Origin: Echinarachnius parma
Lineage: Eukaryota > Echinodermata > Echinoidea > Clypeasteroida > Echinarachniidae
NCBI GenBank assembly: GCA_037951105.1
Contig: JBAMJV010007229.1
Coordinates: 1-64,000, forward strand
Direction: 5' to 3'
Length of the DNA stretch: 64,000 nucleotides
In this document: positions 14,501 through 28,414 of the stretch, piece by piece
Position numbering within the stretch: the stretch's first letter is position 1
Layout: every line of letters starts with the position of its first letter
Notes under the pieces: generated by a model
Told to the model about the DNA's origin: nothing
The model's database searches: none
The model's input: the letters and a program-made list of their open reading frames with translations, nothing else
Program-made: the position numbers and the translations under genes

Positions 14501-17500
14501 GTCGGATATCGAATATCCGAAATAAAAAAAAAAAAAAAAAAAAAAAATAGATTTTTTTTATTTTTTTTATTTTTTTATTTATTTATTATTATTATTTTTT
14601 TTAAAATCACATATAAATATTCTGTCCGTTTTTTCAATTAGAATCGGCAGGACAGTGCGATGTTAGTGTACAAACTGCTGTCAAGATGAAAGACTTTGAT
14701 ATCTCATAGATTCTGCTAAATTTGGCTCTCACTATAACACTTGTATATTAATCAGCTTAGTACCTTTGGTTTATTATTTGTTTAGTTTTTTTGTAATTTA
14801 TGCAAAATACCTTAACTTTTAACTTTAGCAATAGATATTAGATAAGCAGGGTTCAATTTGCCATTTTCTAATCGAATCTATCGAATGGGGAACAGAAAAA
14901 AAAGAAAAAAAAAAATATATCGATTTTTTTTTTTTCTTTTTTTTTCGGATATTCGTATCCGAAAATTTGTATTCGGTATCCGACCTTCACGGTCGGATAT
15001 CGGATATCTGACCGTTTGGACTCAGCTCTATCTTATACAAATTAAAACATTTCCCTCATAAGATTTTATTGATGATATACAATGCATTGTTTTTATTACA
15101 ATTAAATTATTGCAATATTGTTTGGTCAAATTCAAATGATTATTGTATGAATAGATTGTATAAATTACAAAAGAAAGCAATACGTATTATCTCTGGATCC
15201 CATTATCTTGCCCATTCAGAACCTATTTTTCTACGTTTTAAATGTTTTAATATATTTGAATTGAATGATTATAATATTGTTATATTTATGTTTTTATGTC
15301 ATAAAGGTATTATCCCCGCTAGTCTTTCAAATAAATTTCATTTGAATTTTGAAATACATTCATATGGAACTAGGCAATCGTCACATTTCCATATACCACG
15401 TATTAAAACTTCTGTTTCTAAAAACTCAATTTTCTTTAAAGGACCAATTTTATGGAATGAATTACCTCTTCATGTAAAATTAAGCCCAACTTTGAATACA
15501 TTTAAAAGGAGATACAAACAATTGCATTTTATGTGATAAGCATGTTATTATTTGTTTATAATCAGGTGTTAGGTGTTAGGTGTTAGGTGTTAGTTGTTAG
15601 GTGTAAGGTGTTAAGTGTTAGGTAAGGGCAACATTATTTATTATATCATAAGGGACCAGCACCATATAAGACTTAAATGTTCTTTCTTGCCGGTTTCCTC
15701 ATTCGTATATATAATTGTATTTTGTGTTTATCTTTCTTTGTTATTTGTATGTTCTTTACTTATCTGTAAATATCAATGTTATAATTATGTGTGTTTTTAT
15801 ATGACGAATGGAATAAATGAAATTGAAATTGAATTGAATTATTTTTCTCTGCAGTGGAAACTTTTGGTGGCCACTATAGGCATGTTGGCTGCTATAGACA
15901 GGTGGCCACTAAGACAGGCTTGACTGTATTGCAATTCCAGTAACATCACACATATTGTATAGAACACATCAACCCTGTATAAGGGAAGCAATTGTTATAT
16001 GTCTAACCTGTGCATAATGACCACTTACAGTAATAAAGAAAACTGGCCATTGTAACCAAGTGACTTAGAACTATAGACAGGTTCATTAACAATGTTTTTC
16101 TGTACAAGGAATCATTCTTGGTGGCCACTATATGCAGGTTGGCTGTTATCATTGGTGGAGGCCGCCAAGACGGATTGGATGTATTGCAATTCCATTAACA
16201 TTTGCATTGTATAGAATGCATGACCCCTGTCATAAGGGAGGCACTTGTCAAACCTGTGGATAATGAACGGCTAAGGGAAACAAGAAAGTGGCCACTGTAG
16301 CCAGGTGATCCACAACAATAGACAGGTTCCACTTCCATTAAACTGTTTTCTCTGCAGGGGACCACTTTTTAATGGCCACTATAGACAGGTTGGCTGTGAA
16401 AGACAGGTGACCGCTATGATAGGTTTGATTGTATTGCAATTCCAATCAAATGACATGTATTGTATAGAGCACACCATCCCTGTCATAAGGGAAGCACCTG
16501 TCAGATGTATAGTCAAACCTCTGGATAATGAACAGCTAAGGGAAACTGGAAAGTGGCCAGTCTAGCCAGGTGACCTTTATAGACAGGTCCCATTTTATGT
16601 TGGTGGCCACTATAGGCAGGTTGGCTGCTATAGACAGGTGGCCTCTGGAGCCTCTAACTGAATACCAGCCAATATTATTATCCTCATATGAAAATATATC
16701 TTTTATTTCTTCTATGTACTATGACAGGAAGCACGAATAGTACTTCCAGCCATGACAATGAGTCGCTGGCCCTCCACGCAGGGGTCTGTCTGAGCGTGAC
16801 GTCCGTCAGCGGTAAAGATGCGGCCATCGCACGGGAATCCCTGGAACTCCTGGTAGCCTGCTTGCAGCTGAGAACGCAAAACCTAAGTAAATATTAATCC
16901 TTAATTGTTTAATTTCTTCTGTTGTTACCCATTCATTGACTTTGGTCAATGACTCGATGATCAGTAAGAGTATGAATTGGTGTCAACAATATCAACCCTT
17001 TTAATTTTTGATTGACTGTATTTCAGAAATACAGTCAATCAATATTAAAAGGGTTGATATTGAGAAATTTTCTCCTGCATTCATAAACAAATACTTGGGC
17101 AATATGTAGCAATATAAAAGCTTTAATGATGTAACCTGTAATTATTTACCCAACACACAGACACATAACCATTATATACCTTGGTGAAATTATAGTTTTA
17201 AGTACTGCCTGTGAAAGCATAAATCTTTTTACTCTAGGGGAATTCAAAGAACATTGTATTATGCCCCCGCCAAAACAAACTTTGAAGGGGGTTTAGGCTG
17301 TACTCAATGACAAGGGATAATTGTTTGCGCCAGTCGTGTCCCAGTGTAACAGAGATGAGCATGTTATCAGACTCAACTATTATTGATAGCATTGTTTGTC
17401 ATAGGTGCCTTCTACAACCTCCCTGGAGTCAGTGACTTCATCGTAGACATCCTCACCTCGCCCGACCCTGAGGTGAGGGGGGCTGGGCAACTCAAGAGGA

Positions 17501-20500
17501 TTATATCAAATGAACTTATTTAAGATAATATCTGTCCTGATCACAGCATTTAACAACATTTTGTTTACATCATTTTGTATTTGTAGGTGCCTTCTACAAC
17601 CTCCCCGGAGTAAGCGACTTCATCGTTGACATCCTTCTCGCCTCCCCCCACCCCGAGGTGAGGGGGGCAGCCCTGGAACAGTTCTTCACCCTCACCTCCA
17701 CCTCTATCAGTAACGAGACGGTTCGGATACTGCACCCCAGGGACTTTGTACTACAAGTTCTATTACAGGCCAGGGTGCCTCTATGGACCTCAAGTTCCCT
17801 GGTCAGGGGGGCAAATCATAGGTAAGAACGCCCCCAAATAATGCCCCTATTGATTGGAACGCTCCCATATGTACACCCCCTGTCTTCACCTCCTTGAACA
17901 ATGAGGCGGTTAGAATACTACACCCCAGAGCCTTTGTCTTGCAGGTGTTACTACAGGCCATGGTGCCTCTATGGACTGCTAGTTCCCTTGTTAGCGGCAA
18001 ACCATTGGTAGGCGCACCCTGTCTCTCCCCCCCCCCCAAAAAAAAACAACAAAACAAAACAAAAAACAAAAACCAACAACAAACAAACAGACAAACAAAT
18101 CAATTCAATTCTGTTTAACCACCATCAGCAGGTGTGCCTCTATAGACCCCTTGGTACTTCATCAAGTGGGGCAAGCTGCAACCTGTGTATTTTGGTCAAT
18201 CAAATCTTCCCTTTCTCACCTGTTCTATCAACATTTAACATTCATTTTTGTGAATTATTTGTGCATATTTTCTTTTTACTGAGATCTTTGATATAACTTT
18301 TAGAATTAATCATAGTAGTGTGCTGGTAAAGATTCTGATTTTATTTTTTTATGAATAATGGAATAACTCACAGCATGTTGATAGCTTTAAAAACAACAAT
18401 GCACTAACTATGTCTGTAAATGTATGTTGTATTTCTTATTCAACAGAATACTGCACCAGTGCTCACAGTACTTTGAACTGAGATGTCGACTTCTTGAAGG
18501 ACTACGGGGTAAGAATACATTTTCAGGACTATTATGTATATAACCTGTTTGTTACATTAAGTATTTTTAGGGGATGCCCTCTGAAATCAAAATAGTAGGA
18601 ACTATTTTCCTGATAATAAAGACAAAAATAATTAATTTCTCCCCCTCCATCACTTGTTTATGATTGTGACACTCCTCTCTACCGATGTTAGCCTTTTAAA
18701 ACCTAATACCAAGTCAGAATCCTGTAATGTTTCTGTGGCAAAGAAATTACTGGGAAAGGAAATTGATAGTGCACTGCATAAAATGTTCTATACATGTGTT
18801 AAACTTCCTCTTCAAGCGATTGCAAGTCCAAGAGCATTATTCTACATTATATACAAATGAGGAATTTACATTTTTGCACCTGTTTTATACCACAGTGAAA
18901 GAGCAGAAGTTCCTGAGGCTCGATGTCCTGTCGATGCTCGGCGATGAGATCGATTGGCTGCACAACTTTGAACCGGGCGACTCGGAGGACATGAGCCTAA
19001 CCACCACAGACAACACACTCGTAGCGGGTCATGTCCATCTCATCAGGACCTTACTCACGTGTGAGGGGGTCGACAAGAGGAAAATTGGTAAGCAATTTAA
19101 ATATGGAGGAGTATAGTGAGGTTCAGTGAAAAAGAATATATGGGGACTCGGGGCGATTTAAGCCAAGAGATGCCCCCCAAAAGAGCCCCCCCCCCCCCCC
19201 CCCAAAAAAAAAAATGTGTATAACTGTTCAATGAAAAACAACTTCAGAGTTCCATTTGTATGCAGGGAGGCTTAAATATTAGCCCCCAAAGATTACATTT
19301 GAATAATTTCTCTGTTGAGGCTACAGAACTTTTCACTACGTGCGTCACAAATCAACATCTTCTCACTGAGTTCAATCTTCCTTAGATTTTTACATTGCGA
19401 CAGTTGAGTGTGATGAGAAACTCCGCTATTATTATTCTTAGTGTTGTTATTATTATGATTATTTGTTAATTTTAATTTTATTTATTATTATTATTATTAT
19501 TATATTGATTTTGTTGTTATTATTGTTTTCTTTATTTTCTTTATTAATGTTATTACTGTTATTATTTTCTTTTGCCTGTGCAGGTGACAGGCTTCTGAGC
19601 AGCATCCTGAATGAGTATCTCTTCCCTGCTTCCCGCCTCGTCATGCACCAAGGGGGCAACACGGAGAAGGGTGACTCCAGGAGGGACTACAACTCAAAGT
19701 AGGCAAATCTTTTTATCTGTGTTTCTGATTATATGTCTATCTGTCTATCTGTCTATCAGTCTATCTGACCTTCGATCTGTCTACATCTGTGTCCTCTTCT
19801 CTGCTTCAAGAGAGCATCTAGAATCCTAGAGCTGGACCCCGGCTGCAAAGGACTTCGCACTTTGCGCGCGTGATGTGCACTTCGCTCACATGAGAGTAAG
19901 ATTTTTCATATTCAAATGTTGGCAGGTATGAAAACCTGAATTCAGGCCCTGTCTGGTCACCTTGAATTTCAGGCTCATGATAATAATTGCCCACAGGGAT
20001 TAGGCATTATTACTTTTTTGTTTCTTTCTTCAGGTTTTCAATGTGTAGCTTTCACAAAGATTATGGAAAGCCATTAGTTTATTTTTATAATTGTTGAAGC
20101 AGTCATATTTAAACGGTATACATTTTGATAAAACTCTGTAATATTTGTTATTATCAAGGAGCATTGAAGTTATTGATATTGTGTTGGAAGTCTCAAATAA
20201 TTGCGCTTTTTGCTTCTGAATCTGTTTTATTACAAGGCTACAAATGGCTTACCATAATGTTTAGTTCAACTTTAGTATCTTTGTGAAGCATCCCCTTCCA
20301 TACCCTATTCTCCCACTTATTCATATCTCACGTCATTTGAACACTCATGCTAGTTACGATCATTTCAAATTCATTTTCATGATTGATCATTTTAAAGTGC
20401 ACATGTATGTAGCCTGTATGGAATTAATTCCCTTTAACTTCCTGATATTCCGCACTTTGTAATATTGAAGTATGGTCACTCTACCTATTTTGGCACTCAT

Positions 20501-23500
20501 TAATATTCACTTTGCTCATGTAATTTGGGTTCATTATTAAGTCACTGCATGTTAAACTTGTATTAAAACATTCAGAGTTAGTGATGTGATATAATGTCAT
20601 CTACTGTAGTACTGTAAGCGTATCAAACATTCATTAAGTTATACACATTCCTAAATATTTAGAATATATTAATGTTCATTTTCACGTAATGACGATAAAA
20701 GAGTGAATTACACCTGAAGGCCTGTAAAATAATGACACTCGGGCTAATTATTCATAGCTCAATCTCAAGGAGAGTGTTTTATTCAAATCAATAAAACAAT
20801 AATAATAACAACAATAAAGACAACAATCTTTTCCACACCTGGTTTTGTGGCTCAATTGTTGTAAAATCATGTCATTTTTTAGGTCGAAATGTGCCAAAAT
20901 TTGAGCATAATTATTCAGAGCTTGTGCTCAAAGAGAGTGTTTAATTAAAATCCATAAAACAATAACAACCACAACAAAGACACAAATATTTTCCACACCT
21001 GGTTTAGTGGCTCAATTGTTGCAAAATCATGTAATTTTTGGTCAAAGCCTTGTCATAATTTCAGCAAAATCATGTCGTTACTTGCTGGTCAGTGATTCAT
21101 AATAGGAACAATCGTGCTTTCTTGACGCAGTCCGAAAGTCAGAATCTTTTTTGTTCAATGTGTTTTCTTAGCGTCCCTGTACCTGATATGAGTCATGTAG
21201 GTATGGAGGAGGCATACCGCCACAAGTAAGTGACTAATTAACAAACAAACTACTGCAGTATTAACCGTCTGCTACTTTTATATCATGAGTAGTGTCTTGG
21301 TAAAGCATATCAAAATTAAAGGTCTGCTTTAGGTTCTGCATGCACACAATCTAATAACAGTGCAATGGTATATTATGAAGATATGGCAGTTCATACATTC
21401 TGTGTAAATCTCTTTACCTACATGTAATCTTCATTAGTTGAGGAATAATTATTATGGCAATTTTCATGTGTCATTTTGTATCCGAGGGCTGCCAGCATGT
21501 AATTTAATGCATTGGCTCGTATGTTAAAAGGAGGGCCATCTTTTCATTGACAATGTTCCCTTCATGTCTTAATGTTCCCTTTAAAAACTATCCTTCTACT
21601 CTTGCACTTAAAGGGATTTAGTAACCTTGTCCAACTCCTCAAATTTTACTTGGAACCCTAGTGGTTCTCTCATACATAGTTGTATTCAAATTAACAAAGC
21701 ATGGGACAAGTTTTGGTTTTTCAAATTTCCATTTAGTTCAAAAGATATTTACGTTTGACGTGTTCGGATGTTAAAGGGATCTAGTAACTTTGTTAACATG
21801 TGCAAAAAGTGATGAATGGTTGATGCAATGTACAGTATATTGTTGTTATCTCATATGTCCACAGGGTATTGTGTGAAAATTTCAAGTCAAATGGACATTG
21901 CATGGCCAAGTAATGAGCGAAAAATGCAAAGTGATATTCACTAACTCACTGCACTCACTTTGTACACGGTTTCAAAACTCCCCCAGATTTTTTTCTTATC
22001 TGAATACTTTGATCGTACATATCTTTGTAACGAAAGGGAAATTTGAAAAACCGAAACCTGTCCCATGATTTTATTGTTAATACGAATACAACAAGGTATG
22101 AGGGAACCGCTAGAATGAAAATTTTATTTTGAGGATTTGGACAATGTTACCAAGTCCCTTTAACTATCTATGGGATTGTTTAAGCCCTGTACAAAATAAG
22201 TGCAATGAGTGAGTGAATATCACTTCGCATTTTCGCTCATTTCTCGGCCAAATAACATTCAATTAACGTGAAATGTTCACACTTCACTTTCTGGACATGT
22301 CAGATCACACCAATACACATTTTTATTATGCCTCCGCAACGAAGTAGCCGGAGGCATTATGTTTTCGGGTTGTCCGTCCGTCCGTACGTACGTCCGTACG
22401 TACGTCCGTACGTACGTCCGTACGTACGTCCGTACGTACGTCCGTACGTACGTCCGTACGTACGTCCGTACGTATGTACGTCCCGTTCTCGTGATCGCGT
22501 TATCTCAAGAACCGATTGACGGATTTTCACCAAACTTGGGTCATGTATGTATCTTGGGGGGCCGATGATCCGATTAGATTTTGGGGTCATGAGGTCAAAG
22601 GTCAAAGGTCACAGAGCTCATTATATATGCAAAAATAGCTCGTGATCGCGTTATCTCAAGAACGGATTGACGGATTCTGACCAAACTTGGTACATGTATG
22701 TACCTTGGGGGGCCAATGATCTGATTAGATTTTGGGGTCATGAGGTCAAAGGTCAAAGGTCACAGAGCTCATTATATATGCAAAAATAGCTTGTGATCGC
22801 GTTATCTCAAGAACGGATTGACGGATTCTGACCAAACTTGGTACATGTATGTATCTTGGGGGGCCGATGATCTGATTAGATTTTGGGGTCATGAGGTCAA
22901 AGGTCAAAGGTCACAGAGCTCATTATATATGCAAATATAGCTCGTGATCGCGTTATCTCAAGAAGGGATTGACAGATTCTGACCAAACTTGGTACATGTA
23001 TGTATCTTGGGGGGCCGATGATCTGATTAGATTTCGGGGTCATGAGGTCAAAGGTCAAACGTCACAGAGCTCATTATATATGCAAAAATAGCTCGTGATC
23101 GCGTTATCTCAAGAAGGGATTGACAGATTCTGACCAAACTTGGTACATGTATGTTCCTTGGAGAGCCAATGAACTGATTAGATTTTGGGGGTCATGAGGT
23201 CAAAGGTCACAGGGCTCATTATATGTAAAAGTAGCTTGAGATTGGAAATCTCAAGAACTGAATATCAGATTTCAATCCAAATTGATACCTGAATGTATCT
23301 TAGGGAACAATTGTAGTCATTAGATTTTGGGGTCATGAGGGCAAAGGTCAAGGTCACTGATAGCTCATAATTGTGATACGTCAAGATCTAAAAGACAGAG
23401 TACCATCAAAATTGAGTTGACAGAATTAATTCAGTGTACAGAATTAATTCAGTGTATATGTTGATTTGGGCTTGATATAAATAAATTGCGTAATGGCGGA

Positions 23501-26500
23501 GGCATCATTTTCGACTGCGCGCAGTCGAAGATCCATCTAGTTAATAAGGCATCACTTTAAACAAATTCACGCGCATCTATGCATCTTATCGCAAATCCAT
23601 TGCATAAAATATCCATTTGATCTGTAGAGGGTGGTTGCGTTTGAAATGCAATTTCGTGTTTTGATTCTCTTTATAATAATGGTCAATTATGTTTTATTGC
23701 AAAGTTGCGGTCATCGCTAAGTTGAGATTGGTTGAAGTGAAAATCAATGTACAATAATATGCTGGATGTCTTGTTTTCTTAATTTGCTATTCTGTCTGCA
23801 AGTATCTATTTAGCTATAAAAATAAAGCAATCTTATGGTAATGTACTGACACACCCAATTTATGCGTCTCTTTTGTAATCATGGCTATATTTCGAAAATA
23901 TTTACTCTATTTCTCATCCTCATGAGCATAATACATTGTATATGTATCAACACACAACATGTGTGACCGGCTATAGCAAAACCCGGCACTTGTTGGTAAT
24001 TCATGGTTTGAAGATATAGGCATTTGAAGTTCACACAATGTGTGTAAAAGACCTATGATTGAAACAATCATATCTTCGCCAATTATTGACCAATTAGTTA
24101 GAACAAAGCATCAAATGAAAGCTTGTGATGAGGCCTTTGTAATGGTATGAAAATCTACATTTTGATTTTTACCGACAAGTGCCGGGTTTTGCTATAGCCG
24201 GTCACATAATAAAGATATACTCAAGCCACTTGTGTATCATACATCATACATGTACATGTACATGTAACTCATGTAGTCCATGTCCCCCTCTGCCCTATTA
24301 AAATAGTTTTGCCTCCTGTAATTTAATTCACTGTATTTAATTTATTAACTTAAACTCTGGCAAGCCTTCATGCAAAGAAGTCTAATGCGTAACATAATGT
24401 TTTAATGTATGATTCAGAATTCATGAATTTATTCTTGGAAATTAGTATGGGCCATGTTTCCTAAAACTTCTGCAATTGTTGTACGTGTCCACTTAATGTA
24501 ACTGCCATGGCAACAGCTCCAATGCTCCATGCTGATTGGTTGTTAAACTGCTAGTTACAATAATTGGACATTAACAATAATTGAAACATTTTTATGAAAT
24601 GTGGCCCTGGCAGTTCCATTTGGTGGTAATTTTTAAAGAAAAGATCTCCCCGAACAAGCATTTTTGACCCTTTTTTGAGTGCCAAATTAAATGGCAAGAA
24701 ACCACTTGACCCTGCTCTTTTGACAAGTTTACTTTAGCAGCATAACCCCTTATTCATCTCCAATGTATATAGGAGAAGGTCAGCTGGGTAAAAAGTCTAA
24801 GTCTCAATACAACTAATTCCATACTCTTGTGTGCATGAATGAACAAGCCAATATATGTAATTCTATGAGTATTGTGACTGGAGTCGACTGTAGCACTTGG
24901 AGGGTCAATGCAATATTTATGTCAGACTCTTTTGTTTCTTAGAAGGATATTTTTGAAAGGATTAACTTTTTGTAGCATTTCTGAGAAATGTTGCATCTAA
25001 GAATTTGATCATATTATATTGTATACACGTATTGGTCATCAAATACACTCATTAATGTGTACATGTATGTGCAAAGTATTGTATTCTCTTATTACTTAAT
25101 CATTGTATGTTTCATCTCTTTTTCAAGTGTTTTTAAAAAATTTGTATAATTTATGCGACTATTCCCATTATAGGATCTCTGGCAAGGATTCTAGGATAGC
25201 TGCCTTTGAGTTGCTTGTGGTCCTGGCTGAAGGCTGCCCATACAACCTACAGAAGATTGCCTCTCAGCTCATCAATATGCACCACCAACTGGACCCTTCC
25301 ATTGCAAAGGAGTGGGAGGTAAGTCACATTGTGTGTGAGGGACAGGGATAATTAGAAACTCCTAAATGGATCTTATACATGTTGAAGGATGTTTGAAGAT
25401 AGTTTGTTGTGAAATATTGATATTAATGATATTTAATGGGGAGTCTATGCCTATGAGTTGCTTGTGGTTCTTGCCGAAGGCTGCCCCTACAACCTACAGA
25501 AGATTGCCTCTCAGCTCATCAATATGCACCACCAACTGGACCCTTCCATTGCTAAGGAGTGGGAGGTAAGTCACAATGTCTTTGAGGGACCGGGATAATT
25601 GATATTAATGATATTTAATGGGGAGTCTATGCCTATGAGTTGCTTGTGGTTCTTGCAGAAGGCTGTCCCTACAACCTACAGAAGATTGCCTCTCAGCTCA
25701 TCAATATGCACCACCAACTGGACCCTTCCATTGCTAAGGAGTGGGAGGTAAGTCACAATGTCTTTGAGGGACCGGGATAATTGATATTAATGATATTTAA
25801 TGGGGAGTCTATGCCTATGAGTTGCTTGTGGTTCTTGCAGAAGGCTGCCCCTACAACCTACAGAAGATTGCCTCTCAGCTCATCAATATGCACCACCAAC
25901 TGGACCCTTCCATTGCTAAGGAGTGGGAGGTAAGTCACAATGTCTTTGAGGGACAGGGATAATTAGAAACTCCTAAATGGATCATGTCATGTTGAAGGAT
26001 ATTTTAAGACGTTTTGTTTTGAAATATTGATATTAATCATATTTAATGGGGAGTAATTTGCTTTTGAGTTGCTTGTGGTCCTGGCTGAAGGCTGCCCCTA
26101 CAACCTACAGAAGATCGCCTCTCAGCTCATCAATATGCACCACCAACTGGACCCTTCCATTGCAAAGGAGTGGGAGGTAAGTTGCATTTGTCTCATATAT
26201 TGTCGCAGTCTTTGAGGGACATGGATTACTAGAAATTCACATTAAAAGAGTCTTTGTTGCAATGCATTCTACCCAAAGAGAAAGGTTGGGTTGAAAGAAA
26301 ATATGTTATACCCAAATCTCATTCATTTCTAATGGGACAAAATGATTGTGGTTCAGGCTGTAAGATGCCAATATAGCCTACGGAAGATTGCCTCTCAGCT
26401 CATCAATATGCACCACCAACTGGACCCTTCCATTGCTAAGGAGTGGGAGGTAAGTCACAATGTCTTTGAGGGACCGGGATAATTGATATTAATGATATTT

Positions 26501-28171
26501 AATGGGGAGTCTATGCCTATGAGTTGCTTGTGGTTCTTGCAGAAGGCTGTCCCTACAACCTACAGAAGATTGCCTCTCAGCTCATCAATATGCACCACCA
26601 ACTGGACCCTTCCATTGCTAAGGAGTGGGAGGTAAGTCACAATGTCTTTGAGGGACCGGGATAATTGATATTAATGATATTTAATGGGGAGTCTATGCCT
26701 ATGAGTTGCTTGTGGTTCTTGCAGAAGGCTGCCCCTACAACCTACAGAAGATTGCCTCTCAGCTCATCAATATGCACCACCAACTGGACCCTTCCATTGC
26801 TAAGGAGTGGGAGGTAAGTCACAATGTCTTTGAGGGACAGGGATAATTAGAAACTCCTAAATGGATCATGTCATGTTGAAGGATATTTTAAGACGTTTTG
26901 TTTTGAAATATTGATATTAATCATATTTAATGGGGAGTAATTTGCTTTTGAGTTGCTTGTGGTCCTGGCTGAAGGCTGCCCCTACAACCTACAGAAGATC
27001 GCCTCTCAGCTCATCAATATGCACCACCAACTGGACCCTTCCATTGCAAAGGAGTGGGAGGTAAGTTGCATTTGTCTCATATATTGTCGCAGTCTTTGAG
27101 GGACATGGATTACTAGAAATTCACATTAAAAGAGTCTTTGTTGCAATGCATTCTACCCAAAGAGAAAGGTTGGGTTGAAAGAAAATATGTTATACCCAAA
27201 TCTCATTCATTTCTAATGGGACAAAATGATTGTGGTTCAGGCTGTAAGATGCCAATATAGCCTACGGAAGATTGCCTCTCAGCTCATCAATATGCACCAC
27301 CAACTGGACCCTTCCATTGCTAAGGAGTGGGAGGTAAGTCATATTGTGTGTGAGGGACAGGGATAATTAGAAACTCCATATCAGGGGTCTTTTATATGGA
27401 TTTTGTATTACCACTGGAAAAGTGCAATGATATTGCAAGATGGTTTGCTTTGAAATATTCATTTTTAATGTGTGCCTTTTATGAGAGAAATGTTAAGAAG
27501 TCCATGTCAGCATGTGCAATATTGAAATTGGAAATATGGCCTTTGCTCTTTTGGTATTACATGACTTTGATTGGATGCAAACAAATTTGTAGCATATGAA
27601 AAATGTTTTGAGTTGCGAAAATTCAAGATTTTATCAGTGGAAGGAAGGATGATCAAGTATTTTTTTCCTGAGAAACAATGATGGAACCTGTCATATGATT
27701 TCTGTACCGAAATACATGTATGAACAAATGTTAATAATGATTATTTCCTTGCGGATGAATTGTTTTAAATTCGTCTTTTTGAAGTGGTTTAATTTATTTG
27801 CTTCAGTATCTACCGCCAGTTGAAGGAAGGATGACCAAGTATGTTGGTCTAAGGAAGTGTGGATGAACCGTGTGACCCGTTATATGAACTCTGTACCCAG
27901 ATATCAATAAATGTTGATAATTATTTATTCATTGAGTTGAAATTTATTTGAATTCCCTCTTTTAAAATAATCTAATTTCTTTTATTTTTCCAGTATCTAC
28001 CGCCAGTTGAAGGGAGGATGACCAAGTACGTTGGGCTGAGGAACGGTGGAGCCACATGTTACATGAACTCTGTCATTCAGCAGCTCTACATGACTCCAGG
28101 CATCAGAGAGGTATGTAGAATGTATTTCACTAACGATGATGATGAGGATGGTCATGGTTATGGTGATGATA

Positions 28172-28244
<73 letters not shown>

Positions 28245-28346
28245 CGATGACGATGATGGTCATAGTTATGATGATGATGCTTATGATGATGGTCATGGTC
28301 ATGGTTATGGTGATGATGATAATGATGATGATGATGATGATGATTA

Positions 28347-28414
<68 letters not shown>

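Larger units (their letters stand above)
12597..16660 (+). repeat. Interrupted array of about 260-bp 'tataggcaggt' units in intron 13
   Basis: Units carry the recurring words actataggcaggttggctgc, gtggccactgtag and ttctctgcagggg and repeat every 250-280 bases, diverged. The array is split by an inverted-repeat element at 12808-13605 and by a LINE fragment (about 14389-15841) that itself holds a MITE. Related units occur inverted at 4198-4560 and 41400-41930, with a scrap at 51500-51570. Family unknown to me. Confidence 0.85.

Noticed and set aside
15615..15923. Hypothetical 102-codon ORF
   Set aside because: It spans the LINE 3' end and re-enters the surrounding array; low complexity and no homology.
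17405..17472. Upstream exon 15 copy as the functional exon
   Set aside because: It ends in phase 0, while exon 16 needs phase 2; the copy at 17587 fits and is fully conserved.
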